From contig NZ_JBEQCS010000020.1 in assembly GCF_046054195.1 (NCBI RefSeq), positions 1 to 64,000 on the forward strand: a stretch of DNA of 64,000 nucleotides, in the 5' to 3' direction. Both the position numbers and the translations under genes were made by a program. This DNA comes from Celerinatantimonas sp046054195. GTDB taxonomy: Bacteria > Pseudomonadota > Gammaproteobacteria > Enterobacterales > Celerinatantimonadaceae. Below the pieces are notes generated by a model. That model did not search any database and was not told the DNA's origin. It saw only the letters and a program-made list of their open reading frames with translations. This document shows positions 33,292 to 41,313 of the stretch, piece after piece. Positions within the stretch are counted from its first letter, which is position 1. Every line of letters begins with the position of its first letter.

Positions 33292-34056
33292 ATGGCCAGC
33301 TTAACGATTCGCCAATTAGATAAAAGCTATCCGCTGGCTAAACGGCAGCGTAATCAGGTGCTTAATAAAATTGATCTCACCTTACACAACAATGAATTTG
33401 TCTCGATTGTAGGCGCCTCTGGATGCGGTAAAAGTACCCTATTGTCCATTGCAGCAGGCCTTGAAGATTTTGATAGTGGTGATGTTCTAGTCGACAACCA
33501 CCCGATTCAAGGACCAGGGATTGACCGAGGAGTTGTATTTCAAAGCTACACTCTTTTACCTTGGTTAACCGCCCAACAAAACATCGAATTTGCACTTAAA
33601 TCTGCCGGCTATTCACATGCAGAGCGCGTTGAAATTGCCAAAGAACACTTAGAGTTAGTCAAGCTCTCCCACGCTGCTGATAAATGGCCATCAGAGCTTT
33701 CTGGCGGTATGAAACAGCGTGTGGCAATTGCTCGCGCGCTTTCCTATCGGCCAAAAATTCTGCTAATGGATGAGCCCTTTGGTGCTCTTGATGCCATGAC
33801 CCGCCGCCAGATGCAGCAATTACTTTTAGAAATTTGGGAAGTTCATCGCCTAACCGTGATGTTTGTTACCCACGATATTGAAGAAGCGGTTTATCTCTCA
33901 GACCGAGTTGTCGTAATGAAACCCGGAGCGATTGATCAGTGTATTGATATTCCGATTGAACGGCCACGAGATATCGCCGTAACCCGCAGCCCTGAGTTTA
34001 TGAATATTCAGAGCGAGATTTTTGAACGAATTAGCAAACCATTAGAACACGCTTAA
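33292..34056 (+). CDS. ABC transporter ATPase (TauB/SsuB type)
   Basis: This 254-residue ATPase has Walker A GASGCGKST, Q-loop FQSYTLLPWLT, signature LSGGMKQR, Walker B ILLMDEPFGALD and H-loop THDIEEAVYLSDRV. It energises the importer with the two genes upstream. Of two adjacent ATGs the second (33292) has the better spacing from GAGGT; the first overlaps the permease stop. Confidence 0.9.
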   Translation: MASLTIRQLDKSYPLAKRQRNQVLNKIDLTLHNNEFVSIVGASGCGKSTLLSIAAGLEDFDSGDVLVDNHPIQGPGIDRGVVFQSYTLLPWLTAQQNIEFALKSAGYSHAERVEIAKEHLELVKLSHAADKWPSELSGGMKQRVAIARALSYRPKILLMDEPFGALDAMTRRQMQQLLLEIWEVHRLTVMFVTHDIEEAVYLSDRVVVMKPGAIDQCIDIPIERPRDIAVTRSPEFMNIQSEIFERISKPLEHA

Positions 34057-34076
34057 CTTTTGAGGAGTTTTTAACC

Positions 34077-35402
34077 ATGGAAGTCTCATTCTATGACCTT
34101 AGCGGAAAATCCATTCCAGCAGAGCTGTTACAGCGAACCGAATCGGATTTATCCTTTTTTAGCGAAAAAGTGACTCCGATTATCGAAGCGGTTCGCACTA
34201 ACGGCGATGCAGCACTGATTGATTTCGCCAAAAAATTCGACAAAGTGGAAGTCGATACCTTCAGCGTTAAAGCCCAAGAAAGCGAATTTGAAGCCGCCTT
34301 TGCACGCCTCGATCCTGAAGTCATCGAAACCATTCGTTACTCAGTTGAGAATGTGCGCGCGTTTCATCAGGCCCAAAAACCTGAAGAGATGTGGCTCAAA
34401 GAGATGAAACCCGGCGCCTTCGCTGGTGACCGCCACGTACCAATTGAGGCGGTAGCCTGTTATGTGCCACGCGGTAAAGGCTCATTTCCAAGCGTATTGA
34501 TTATGACCGCAGTTCCGGCAGTTGTTGCTGGTGTGCCAAAACCAATCGTAATTACCCCTCCAGGCCCTGATGGCACAGTAGATGATGCAACGCTTGTTGC
34601 AGCGCGTCTGGTTGGAATTGAAGATGTGTATAAATGCGGCGGTGCACAAGGCGTTGCAGCCGTGGCCTTTGGGACTGAATCAGTGCCAAAATGCTTAAAA
34701 ATTGTCGGCCCGGGAAGCCCTTGGGTAGTTGCCGCTAAACAGCAGCTGACTCATCTATTAGACCCAGGGGTTCCAGCAGGCCCAAGTGAAAGCGTCATTT
34801 TGGCTGATGAAACAGTGGATGGTCGTCTGGCGGCGCTGGATTTGTTAATCGAGTCAGAACATGGCCCAGATTCATCGGCTTATTTAGTCACAAACTCCAA
34901 AGCAGTTGCAGATGCAGCAATCGAAGCTCTCTCTGGCTACTGGCAGAAAATCACGCCACAACGAGCTGAGTTCTCACAGGCTGTTTTATGTGGCAACCAC
35001 GGTGGTGTAGTACTCACTGACAGCTTTGATAAAGCCATCGAATTTGTGAATCAATACGCGCCAGAACATCTAGAAATTCTGGCCAAAGAACCAATGGCAG
35101 TGATGCCACGAATCACCAATGCTGGTGAGATTTTACTTGGCAACTACACCCCTATTTCTATCGGTAACTTTGTGTTGGGACCAAATGCCGTCCTACCAAC
35201 CAACTCTAATGCAAAAACAGCAGGCCCATTGTCGGTATTTGACTACATGAAACGGATCTCGGTTGGTTATGTCACTCAGGCTGGTTATTCTGAGCTGGCA
35301 AAAAATGCGAATCGCTTCGCTCATTATGAAGGTTTTAGCGGGCATGCCTTAGCTGTATCTGAGCTGCGTGATGAAATTCTCAAGGGCGAACATGATGGAT
35401 AA
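34077..35402 (+). CDS. Divergent histidinol dehydrogenase paralogue (HisD/HpsN family)
   Basis: This 441-residue NAD-dependent four-electron alcohol dehydrogenase belongs to the HisD family. It keeps NQYAPEHLE, with the Glu-His pair that acts as base in E. coli HisD (326/327), and the C-terminal Glu-x4-His (EGFSGH). The Zn ligands differ from E. coli HisD: Gln259 aligns with Glu (LLIESEHGPDS), and GDYASGTNHVLPT is replaced by GNFVLGPNAVLPT, losing Asp360 and the following His. It is therefore unlikely to be the biosynthetic HisD. The same family includes HpsN, which oxidises 2,3-dihydroxypropane-1-sulfonate to sulfolactate, so a catabolic primary alcohol is a good guess. GAGGAG lies 9 bases before the ATG. 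The kinase gene overlaps its end by 11 bases. Confidence 0.85.
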   Translation: MEVSFYDLSGKSIPAELLQRTESDLSFFSEKVTPIIEAVRTNGDAALIDFAKKFDKVEVDTFSVKAQESEFEAAFARLDPEVIETIRYSVENVRAFHQAQKPEEMWLKEMKPGAFAGDRHVPIEAVACYVPRGKGSFPSVLIMTAVPAVVAGVPKPIVITPPGPDGTVDDATLVAARLVGIEDVYKCGGAQGVAAVAFGTESVPKCLKIVGPGSPWVVAAKQQLTHLLDPGVPAGPSESVILADETVDGRLAALDLLIESEHGPDSSAYLVTNSKAVADAAIEALSGYWQKITPQRAEFSQAVLCGNHGGVVLTDSFDKAIEFVNQYAPEHLEILAKEPMAVMPRITNAGEILLGNYTPISIGNFVLGPNAVLPTNSNAKTAGPLSVFDYMKRISVGYVTQAGYSELAKNANRFAHYEGFSGHALAVSELRDEILKGEHDG

Positions 35403-36675
35403 CCTGGCGCCATTGGCTGCACAGGCAAACACACTGGCCAAACAAGGCCAGTGGCAACAAGCGAGTGATAAGCTCGCTCTGTTGATTGCCCAGATCACCG
35501 GCCACGCAGTGCAAACCATTCAAATCAACCGCGACCAATACAGCCTCAACTCTCTCAATGGATTTACGCAACTCGATACAAGCGAAGAGTTATTTTTCAA
35601 ATACCATCATGAAGAGGGTGAAGAAAAATCAATTGAGGAATATTACCGAGCCGAACTGCTTAAAAATCATGGTTTCCCCGTTGATTTGCCATTGTATGCC
35701 TGTAAAGAACCGGGCCGACAATTACTACTCTATCGCAAACGCAACACACAGCGCTTTGCCGATGTTTGTCGGCGCTGGGAAGAGCAAGGTGATGCCGCGA
35801 CCTTAGCAAAACTTACCCAAGCGCAGCAGCAATTAGACGAGCTCACCTTTACCAAAGCCAACAATAGTTTGCATCGCGCAAGTGCACAGCTAGTCAAAAA
35901 TGAAGCCATTCATCAGCTTTTTTATAACCGCCTAATTGATGATGAACATCCACCAGGTTTTGGCGCTCGCGTCGCTAAATTTTATTTAGATAAAACGATG
36001 AAGCTTGGCAATCAGAGTATCGATTGGTCACAGTTTAGTCGTTATCACTGGCAGATAAACGGCATTGACTATCCGTTAACTGTCGCTGAGCTATTTGCCC
36101 AATCAGCACAGGTGTTAGCTCCTCAAGCACTTGCCAACCACGGGGCAGTGGTCGCCCATGGCGATGCGCACAATGCCAATGTTTGGTTTGAAGATGAGCA
36201 AAGCACTTATCTAACCCTATTTGATCCAGCATTTGCAGGGGAGAATATTCCAGCACTGCTCGCTGAGGTCAAAGCAACATTTCACAATATTTTTGCGCAC
36301 CCTTATTGGCTCTATGAACCGGATATTGCCCAAACGCACTACCAAGTAGACGTTAGCATCGACCATCAAGCGCAGCAGATTGTCGTGCAACACAACTGGC
36401 AATTGACTGACCTACGCAAAGCTTTTTTACAGAGCAAAATTAACGACTACTGGCGCCCTCTCATTGCACGGCTCAAAGCTGAGCAACTTTTACCTGAGAA
36501 TTATCAGCAGATTATTCAACTAGCACTATTTTGTTGCCCGACATTGGTATTGGACTTAACCGCCAACGGTTATGGACAACATAATGCGCAAAGTTCTGCA
36601 TTAGGCTGGGCAATTGCTGTTGCACTTGGCAATGGCGGCAAAGGGCCAGGCCAATGGATCAGTGAATTGATGTAA
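35392..36675 (+). CDS. APH/choline-kinase-fold small-molecule kinase
   Basis: This 427-residue protein has a C-terminal aminoglycoside-phosphotransferase type active site, HGDAHNANVWF (catalytic Asp, Asn), followed by LTLFDPAFAGE (metal-binding Asp). It should phosphorylate a hydroxyl of a small molecule with ATP. The N-terminal 200 residues are helix-rich, with a possible nucleotide-binding Lys in EELFFKYHHEEG. I cannot name the substrate; choline, homoserine, fructosamine and aminoglycoside kinases share this fold, but the length is greater than most. It overlaps the HisD-like gene by 11 bases and lies 16 bases before the zinc dehydrogenase, so it acts in the same pathway. A role in trapping the imported substrate inside the cell is plausible. 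Confidence 0.72.
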   Translation: MMDNLAPLAAQANTLAKQGQWQQASDKLALLIAQITGHAVQTIQINRDQYSLNSLNGFTQLDTSEELFFKYHHEEGEEKSIEEYYRAELLKNHGFPVDLPLYACKEPGRQLLLYRKRNTQRFADVCRRWEEQGDAATLAKLTQAQQQLDELTFTKANNSLHRASAQLVKNEAIHQLFYNRLIDDEHPPGFGARVAKFYLDKTMKLGNQSIDWSQFSRYHWQINGIDYPLTVAELFAQSAQVLAPQALANHGAVVAHGDAHNANVWFEDEQSTYLTLFDPAFAGENIPALLAEVKATFHNIFAHPYWLYEPDIAQTHYQVDVSIDHQAQQIVVQHNWQLTDLRKAFLQSKINDYWRPLIARLKAEQLLPENYQQIIQLALFCCPTLVLDLTANGYGQHNAQSSALGWAIAVALGNGGKGPGQWISELM

Positions 36676-36691
36676 ATCATTGAGGAGATTT

Positions 36692-37672
36692 ATGAAAGCA
36701 GCTCAATTGTATGGTATTGACGATATTCGAGTTGAAGATATCGCAATGCCAGAAATACTCGATCCCCACCAAGTTCGTCTTAAAGTCGATGCGGTCGGTA
36801 TTTGTGGCTCAGATCTTCATAATTTTCGAACTGGCCAATGGATGAGCAAGCTGCCGATGGTACCAGGGCACGAAATGACAGCGACCGTCATCGAACTCGG
36901 AAGTGACGTTCAAACATTGGCCATTGGCGATAAAGTGGTTGCAGATTCTCGCGTTTGGTGTGGTGAATGCCCGGCCTGTCAGCAGCAGCGCTATAACCAT
37001 TGTCAGGCGTTGGCTTTTGTAGGGGAAGCCTTTGCCGGCGGAATGAGCGAGCAAGTTGTGCTGCACGAGCACCAGCTGCTTAAAGTCCCCAGCGATTTAG
37101 ACGCGGATATTCGAGTTTTAAGTGAACCTTTAGGCGTTTCTCTGCGAGTCATAAAACAGCTTCAAGCGACAACAGGCGAGCTGGTTTACGTTGCTGGCGG
37201 GGGCACCATTGGCGGCTTTGCGGCATTGATGCTGCAAGATATCTTTAAGCATCCGGTTCAGTTAAGCGAGCCAAATCAGACCCGCTTTGACAAACTCAGT
37301 GCACTCATGAATTTATCGCAGCAACCGCAGCCGTTTCACTTCGCGATTGATGCCACTGGTATTCCCAGTGTCATTAACCAGTTGATTGCGCAAATTGAAC
37401 CAGGTGGGCGCATCGCGCTGGTCGGGCTGCCACATCATAATAACAGCATTGATATTCTAAGCGTTGTAGAAAAAGAAATAACCTTGGTTGGATGTAGTGT
37501 TTTTGATGGCGAGCAGCATGAGGCTATCGCCTATTTAGCACCGCTAAAAGATAAGCTTAAATCACTGATTTCTGAGCCTTTAAGCTTAGATGACATTCCC
37601 CAAACTTATGCCAAGCTCTGTCAGGGTGGTGTGGATTACCTCAAGGCGGTGATTCATCCTAATCAACATTAA
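36692..37672 (+). CDS. Zinc-dependent alcohol dehydrogenase (MDR family)
   Basis: This 326-residue medium-chain dehydrogenase has catalytic zinc ligands in GICGSDLH (Cys) and VPGHEM (His-Glu). The structural zinc loop has four Cys residues in CGECPACQQQRYNHC. The NAD-binding loop is AGGGTIGG. It resembles sorbitol/threonine/butanediol dehydrogenases and should oxidise a secondary alcohol of a polyol-like compound. Start at the ATG at 36692 with GAGGAG four bases upstream; an in-frame TTG at 36680 is rejected. The next gene (SDR) begins 17 bases after its stop. Confidence 0.87.
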   Translation: MKAAQLYGIDDIRVEDIAMPEILDPHQVRLKVDAVGICGSDLHNFRTGQWMSKLPMVPGHEMTATVIELGSDVQTLAIGDKVVADSRVWCGECPACQQQRYNHCQALAFVGEAFAGGMSEQVVLHEHQLLKVPSDLDADIRVLSEPLGVSLRVIKQLQATTGELVYVAGGGTIGGFAALMLQDIFKHPVQLSEPNQTRFDKLSALMNLSQQPQPFHFAIDATGIPSVINQLIAQIEPGGRIALVGLPHHNNSIDILSVVEKEITLVGCSVFDGEQHEAIAYLAPLKDKLKSLISEPLSLDDIPQTYAKLCQGGVDYLKAVIHPNQH

Positions 37673-37689
37673 ATTCAAGGAACAACGAT

Positions 37690-38442
37690 ATGTCAGATAC
37701 ACGATTTTCGGTCTTTGATAAACACGTTGTAATAACAGGTGGCAGCAAAGGTATTGGCTTTGCTCTGGCCCAAGGCTTTTGTAAAGCTGGAGCCAATGTC
37801 ACGATAACGGCCCGCAATCAAGCACAACTAAAAGAAGCCCATCAAGCGCTGCTGGCAATTGATAAGCGCGCCAGTGCACAGGTATTAGATGTCACTGATG
37901 ATGATGCTATCCGCACTTTTTTTAAGGCCAACCCGATAGATGTGCTCATTAACAATGCCGGAGTTGAGCACGTTTGTGAGTCGCTTAATATGAGCGAAGC
38001 GATTTGGGATAAAGTCGTAGATACAAACTTAAAGGGAAGTTTTTTCTGCGCTCGAGCCGCGGCCGAGGCGATGAAATCTCAGGGCAAAGGCGCCATCATT
38101 AATATGTGCTCACTAACCAGCGCGGTCGGGGTTCCAGGCGCGGTGCCTTATGGCGCGTCCAAAAGCGGTTTGCTGGGAGTCACTAGGGCCTTAAGTAGCG
38201 AATGGGCCAAGTATAATATTCGGGTCAATGCCATTGGTCCGGGCTATTTTCAAACCGAAATGACCGATGTGTTTTATCAAGACGCCCAATGGCGTGAGTC
38301 AATGCTCGAGAAAATTCCGCTGCAACGGTTTGGCCAATTAGATGATTTAATCGGCAGTGCAATCTTTCTTGCCAGTGACGCCTCAGCGTACATGACAGGT
38401 CAGGTATTATATGTAGATGGTGGCTATCTCGCTTCTATCTAG
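37690..38442 (+). CDS. Short-chain dehydrogenase (classical SDR)
   Basis: This 250-residue classical SDR has TGGSKGIG cofactor loop, NNAG, catalytic Ser in MCSLTSAVG and the Tyr-Lys pair in YGASKSG. The C-terminal VLYVDGGYLA is standard. Absence of Arg after the first glycines favours NAD. It is the last gene of the operon and, with the zinc enzyme, could interconvert the two configurations of a secondary alcohol through the ketone, as two dehydrogenases are proposed to do beside HpsN. A perfect terminator follows. Confidence 0.88.
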   Translation: MSDTRFSVFDKHVVITGGSKGIGFALAQGFCKAGANVTITARNQAQLKEAHQALLAIDKRASAQVLDVTDDDAIRTFFKANPIDVLINNAGVEHVCESLNMSEAIWDKVVDTNLKGSFFCARAAAEAMKSQGKGAIINMCSLTSAVGVPGAVPYGASKSGLLGVTRALSSEWAKYNIRVNAIGPGYFQTEMTDVFYQDAQWRESMLEKIPLQRFGQLDDLIGSAIFLASDASAYMTGQVLYVDGGYLASI

Positions 38443-38483
38443 CTAGATAAATTCCTCTTAAATACGGCCTTTCAGGTTCTTTT

Positions 38484-38516
38484 AAAATCCGATATCAGAG
38501 CTGGTATCGGATTTTT
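38484..38516 (+). terminator. Terminator after the ABC-HisD-dehydrogenase operon
   Basis: A perfect 11-bp stem, AAAATCCGATA with TATCGGATTTT, has a 10-base loop and a T-run. It serves the plus-strand operon and may also act on the leftward FMN dehydrogenase gene ending at 38579. Confidence 0.85.
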
Positions 38517-38578
38517 CTACCTTGAACCATCAGGTTTTAATGCGTATTGCTAAAGATACAGTAGAGCCAGTCACCCAA

Positions 38579-39715
38579 TTACACTTCAAAGAGCAGCTCA
38601 CTTTTCAAATCAGCGATTGAACAACAACCAAGCTGGGCGATAGTTCGGTCGATTTCACCGCGGATCAAGTTCATCGCATCAAGAGCACCTTGTTCGCCAG
38701 CGGTTGCCATTGCATACAATAGTGGCCGACCTAACAGCACGCCATTAGCGCCAAGAGCCAACGCTTTAACAATATCAGTACCACGACGAAAACCACTGTC
38801 GATAAAGATTAATGGCTCAGGACCAATCAATCGGCGAATTTCAGCTAACAATAAAATCGGGCTAATGGTTCCATCGAGCTGACGACCACCATGATTTGAC
38901 AGCATCACCCCATCACATCCAACTTCAATCGCTTTGCGACAATCATCCGGGGCAATAAGCCCTTTTAAAAGCAGTGGGCCATCCCAGATGGAGCGGATCC
39001 ATGCCAGAGAATCCCAGTCTAATTCGGTTTCCATCTGCTCAGCAAAATAGGTCGCCCCACCCACACCTTTTTGATACTGCTCAGGCAGGTAAGGTTTCAA
39101 GTTGCCAAATCCGGGGATCCCTTGAGGGAGGATCACGCGGCGCACCCAATTTGGCTTAGTTGCGATATTGAAGTAGCTTTTAAGCGATAGCTTCATCGGC
39201 CGTGCATAGTTGCGTTTATCGCGTTCGCGATTACCAAAATGAACCGCATCAACAGAAACGACCAAGGCTTTGCAACCATTGTCTTTGGCGCGTTTGAGTA
39301 AATCTTCTGTGACATGTTTATCTTTTAAAACATAAAGCTGGAACCAATGATTATCATTGCCATGGCAACCAATCTGTTCAATTGAGCTCGTTGAAACCGT
39401 ACTTTGAATATAGGGAATTCCAGCCTTGGCAGCAGCACAAGCCAACAGTTCATCGGCTCGATTACGCAACATTCCGTTATAACCAGTTGGAGCAACCGCC
39501 ACTGGCATCTGATAATTTTTCCCGAACCAATTGACCCCCAAGTCGCGTTTTGGTGAAGCTTTAAGCACTGGCGGAATAAATTGCCAACGGGAAAACACCG
39601 ATTGGTTGTTGGCCATTGTAATCTCATCTTCAGCGCCACCATCGACATAATCGAATGCAAACTTAGGTAACTTGCGCTGGGCTGCTTGTCGGTAATCATT
39701 TAGGTTCAATAACAT
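38579..39715 (-). CDS. FMN-dependent alpha-hydroxyacid dehydrogenase (LldD/Mdl/GOX family)
   Basis: This 378-residue TIM-barrel flavoenzyme oxidises an L-2-hydroxyacid to a 2-oxoacid. It has FDYVDGGAEDE near the N-terminus, the FMN segment VAVAPTGYNGM, the catalytic His and Arg in SNHGGRQLDG, and DSGFRRGTDIVKALALGA for the FMN phosphate. Loop 4 (about residues 175-210) is the variable membrane or electron-acceptor loop. It may pass electrons to the quinone pool as lactate dehydrogenase does. The ATG at 39715 has AGGGA seven bases upstream; upstream frames lack support. It is divergent from the HutC-like regulator, and a HutC-like box (39781) lies in its promoter, so it probably belongs to the same catabolic unit, acting on, for example, imidazolelactate or sulfolactate. 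Confidence 0.87.
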   Translation of the reverse strand: MLLNLNDYRQAAQRKLPKFAFDYVDGGAEDEITMANNQSVFSRWQFIPPVLKASPKRDLGVNWFGKNYQMPVAVAPTGYNGMLRNRADELLACAAAKAGIPYIQSTVSTSSIEQIGCHGNDNHWFQLYVLKDKHVTEDLLKRAKDNGCKALVVSVDAVHFGNRERDKRNYARPMKLSLKSYFNIATKPNWVRRVILPQGIPGFGNLKPYLPEQYQKGVGGATYFAEQMETELDWDSLAWIRSIWDGPLLLKGLIAPDDCRKAIEVGCDGVMLSNHGGRQLDGTISPILLLAEIRRLIGPEPLIFIDSGFRRGTDIVKALALGANGVLLGRPLLYAMATAGEQGALDAMNLIRGEIDRTIAQLGCCSIADLKSELLFEV

Positions 39716-39780
39716 CTTAATATCCCTATAGCGACTAGATTTCATTACGATAATCATTCATTCTAGAGAGTTATCTATGA

Positions 39781-39792
39781 TTGTCTATACAA
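39781..39792. promoter_or_regulatory. HutC-like box upstream of the FMN dehydrogenase gene
   Basis: TTGTCTATACAA is a palindrome with one mismatched pair and matches TTGTATATACAA at 11 of 12 positions. It lies about 66 bases upstream of the leftward start codon. Confidence 0.5.
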
Positions 39793-39883
39793 TTAAAACG
39801 ATAACGGTTGATTAATTTCTATAAATAAATTAATAAGAACCTTCAAATAATTAATAACCAAAACGAATCGGGTTTTAACATGA

Positions 39884-39902
39884 TATAATCATGTATATAT
39901 CC
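39884..39902 (+). promoter_or_regulatory. Promoter -10 and HutC-like half-site before the HutC-family gene
   Basis: A consensus TATAAT lies at 39884-39889, directly followed by ATGTATATATCC (39891-39902), which matches the left half of the palindrome at 31374. A repressor bound here would sit at the transcription start, so autoregulation is likely. Confidence 0.45.
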
Positions 39903-39953
39903 CTAAATTCATTACTTTCTCATGGAAAAGACCCAACAAAAGGATTAATCACC

Positions 39954-40715
39954 ATGGCTGAACACATTCTCGCAGCTCAATTATCCAGCGCTATGGAAGA
40001 TAGTCCTCAGCCGATCTACCAACGCGTTAAAAAAGCGATTATTAAACAAATAACCGAAGGCGTGTGGCAAGCCAACCAGAAGATCCCATCAGAAAGTAAT
40101 TTAGTCAAAGAGCTCGGAGTCAGTCGCATGACGATTAACCGAGCACTGCGAGAGCTTACCAGTGAAGGTTATTTAATCCGTATGCAGGGCGTTGGAACCT
40201 TCATTGCCAAAACACAAGGTTATACGGCCATGTTGGAAGTTCACAACATTGCCGAAGAGATTGCCCTACGAGGCCATATTCATACCAGTAAGGTGCTTGA
40301 GTTGAGCGAGCGCCGAGCAGACCCAGAGCAAGCAGCCATGTTAGGGCGCAGCACGGGCGACAGTATTTTCTACTCGCATATCATTCACTATGAAAATGAT
40401 ATTCCAGTACAGATTGAACAAAGGCTCGTCAACCCAGATATGGCACCTGATTATCTAAAGCAAGATTACGAAGCGCAGCCACCGTATACTTATCTGATGA
40501 ATATTGCGCCATTAACCGCAGGAGAGCACATTGTTGAAGCGGTGATGCCAACCCCTCGCCAAAGAGCTAATTTGCAGATTGATGAATTTGAACCCTGTTT
40601 GTTAATTCGTCGCCAGACTTGGAGCGAGCATACAATCGTCACCTACTCTAAACTGCTCTACCCTGGCTCACGATATAAACTGTTTGGTAGCTTTAAAGGT
40701 CGCCAACATCCGTAA
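39954..40715 (+). CDS. GntR/HutC-family transcriptional repressor
   Basis: This 253-residue regulator has an N-terminal GntR winged helix (PIYQRVKKAIIKQITEGVW..., PSESNLVKELGVSRMTINRALRELTSEGYL, GVGTFIA) and a C-terminal UTRA domain. It reads like HutC, the histidine-utilisation repressor, over its whole length: LLEVHNIAEEIALRGH, VQIEQRLVNPDMAPDYL, EHIVEAVMP and RRQTWS...KLLYPGSRYKLFGSF. HutC releases DNA on binding urocanate, so the ligand may be urocanate or a related imidazole acid. No hutH/U/I/G genes are in the window; the nearby genes with HutC-like boxes are its likely targets. The ATG at 39954 has AAAGGA nine bases upstream; a start at 39891 would lie in the operator. Confidence 0.88.
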   Translation: MAEHILAAQLSSAMEDSPQPIYQRVKKAIIKQITEGVWQANQKIPSESNLVKELGVSRMTINRALRELTSEGYLIRMQGVGTFIAKTQGYTAMLEVHNIAEEIALRGHIHTSKVLELSERRADPEQAAMLGRSTGDSIFYSHIIHYENDIPVQIEQRLVNPDMAPDYLKQDYEAQPPYTYLMNIAPLTAGEHIVEAVMPTPRQRANLQIDEFEPCLLIRRQTWSEHTIVTYSKLLYPGSRYKLFGSFKGRQHP

Positions 40716-40720
40716 AACGC

Positions 40721-40746
40721 AAGGCCTTCAACTATGGGTTTGGGCC
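40721..40746. terminator. Possible shared stem-loop between convergent genes
   Basis: AGGCC at 40722 can pair with GGCCT at 40742 in the 12-base space and overlap between the HutC-like gene and the leftward hypothetical gene. The stem is short and has a long loop. Confidence 0.3.
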
Positions 40747-41105
40747 TCTTGTACAAAGTTCTGTAGATCACCAAGCGCCTCAATAGCACCAGAGCTTAAC
40801 GTATAGCCAAATAGCTGTTGGTGTTTGGTGATATCAAAATACAATAGTTGCCCCTGACAATGCGCAATGGTCACGCAGCGCTTGCTATGCTCAAGGGTAA
40901 TGGGCGAACGGGATATTTCAACAAGCTCTTTTATATAGGCATACAGTTGGTCGCAAACTTTAACGGTAGAATGAGCAATAAGAACATTGTCTTCAAGCTC
41001 ATCTTCCCCATAGATATGCCATAACTGGCCCCGATAAAGTACCGGTTTGCTGACATCTAACGTTTTTACCCATTGCTTATAATATTCCGGTAGTCTGATG
41101 CTCAT
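40728..41105 (-). CDS. Hypothetical protein, 125 residues
   Basis: I do not recognise this soluble protein. It has no signal peptide or membrane segment, is acidic in the middle (GEDELEDN) and carries two Cys residues that are not in a metal-binding pattern. The middle VLIAHSTVKVCDQLYAYIKELV looks like a strand-helix unit and the composition suits a small alpha/beta protein, possibly SMI1/KNR4-like, but I cannot confirm that. It is convergent with the HutC-family gene and separated from the MHS transporter by a terminator, so it is probably monocistronic. Confidence 0.6.
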   Translation of the reverse strand: MSIRLPEYYKQWVKTLDVSKPVLYRGQLWHIYGEDELEDNVLIAHSTVKVCDQLYAYIKELVEISRSPITLEHSKRCVTIAHCQGQLLYFDITKHQQLFGYTLSSGAIEALGDLQNFVQEAQTHS

Positions 41106-41268
41106 CGTTCGCCACCCATCACGCCATAAAAGATATTACAACGAAAACCAAACTCGTTTTCTTTTCACAACTGCAACGTTCACTAAAAGTATAGTAGAGG
41201 GAGCAATGAGTTGAAATTCACCAATAGCAAAATGTCTACAAAAGCACGTAACTTAATGATTTAAAATA

Positions 41269-41295
41269 AAAAGGCGAGCATCGAGCTCGCCTTTT
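41269..41295. terminator. Rho-independent terminator after the MHS transporter gene
   Basis: A perfect 11-bp stem, AAAAGGCGAGC with GCTCGCCTTTT, has a 5-base loop and lies 18 bases beyond the stop of the leftward gene. A-runs and T-runs flank both sides. Confidence 0.85.
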
Positions 41296-41313
41296 ATCAA
41301 AAAGAATCGAATA

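Noticed and set aside
34077..35402. Histidine biosynthesis operon (hisC and hisD together).
   Set aside because: hisG/B/H/A/F/I are absent, the HisD paralogue lacks canonical zinc ligands, and transporter, kinase and dehydrogenase genes share the operon.
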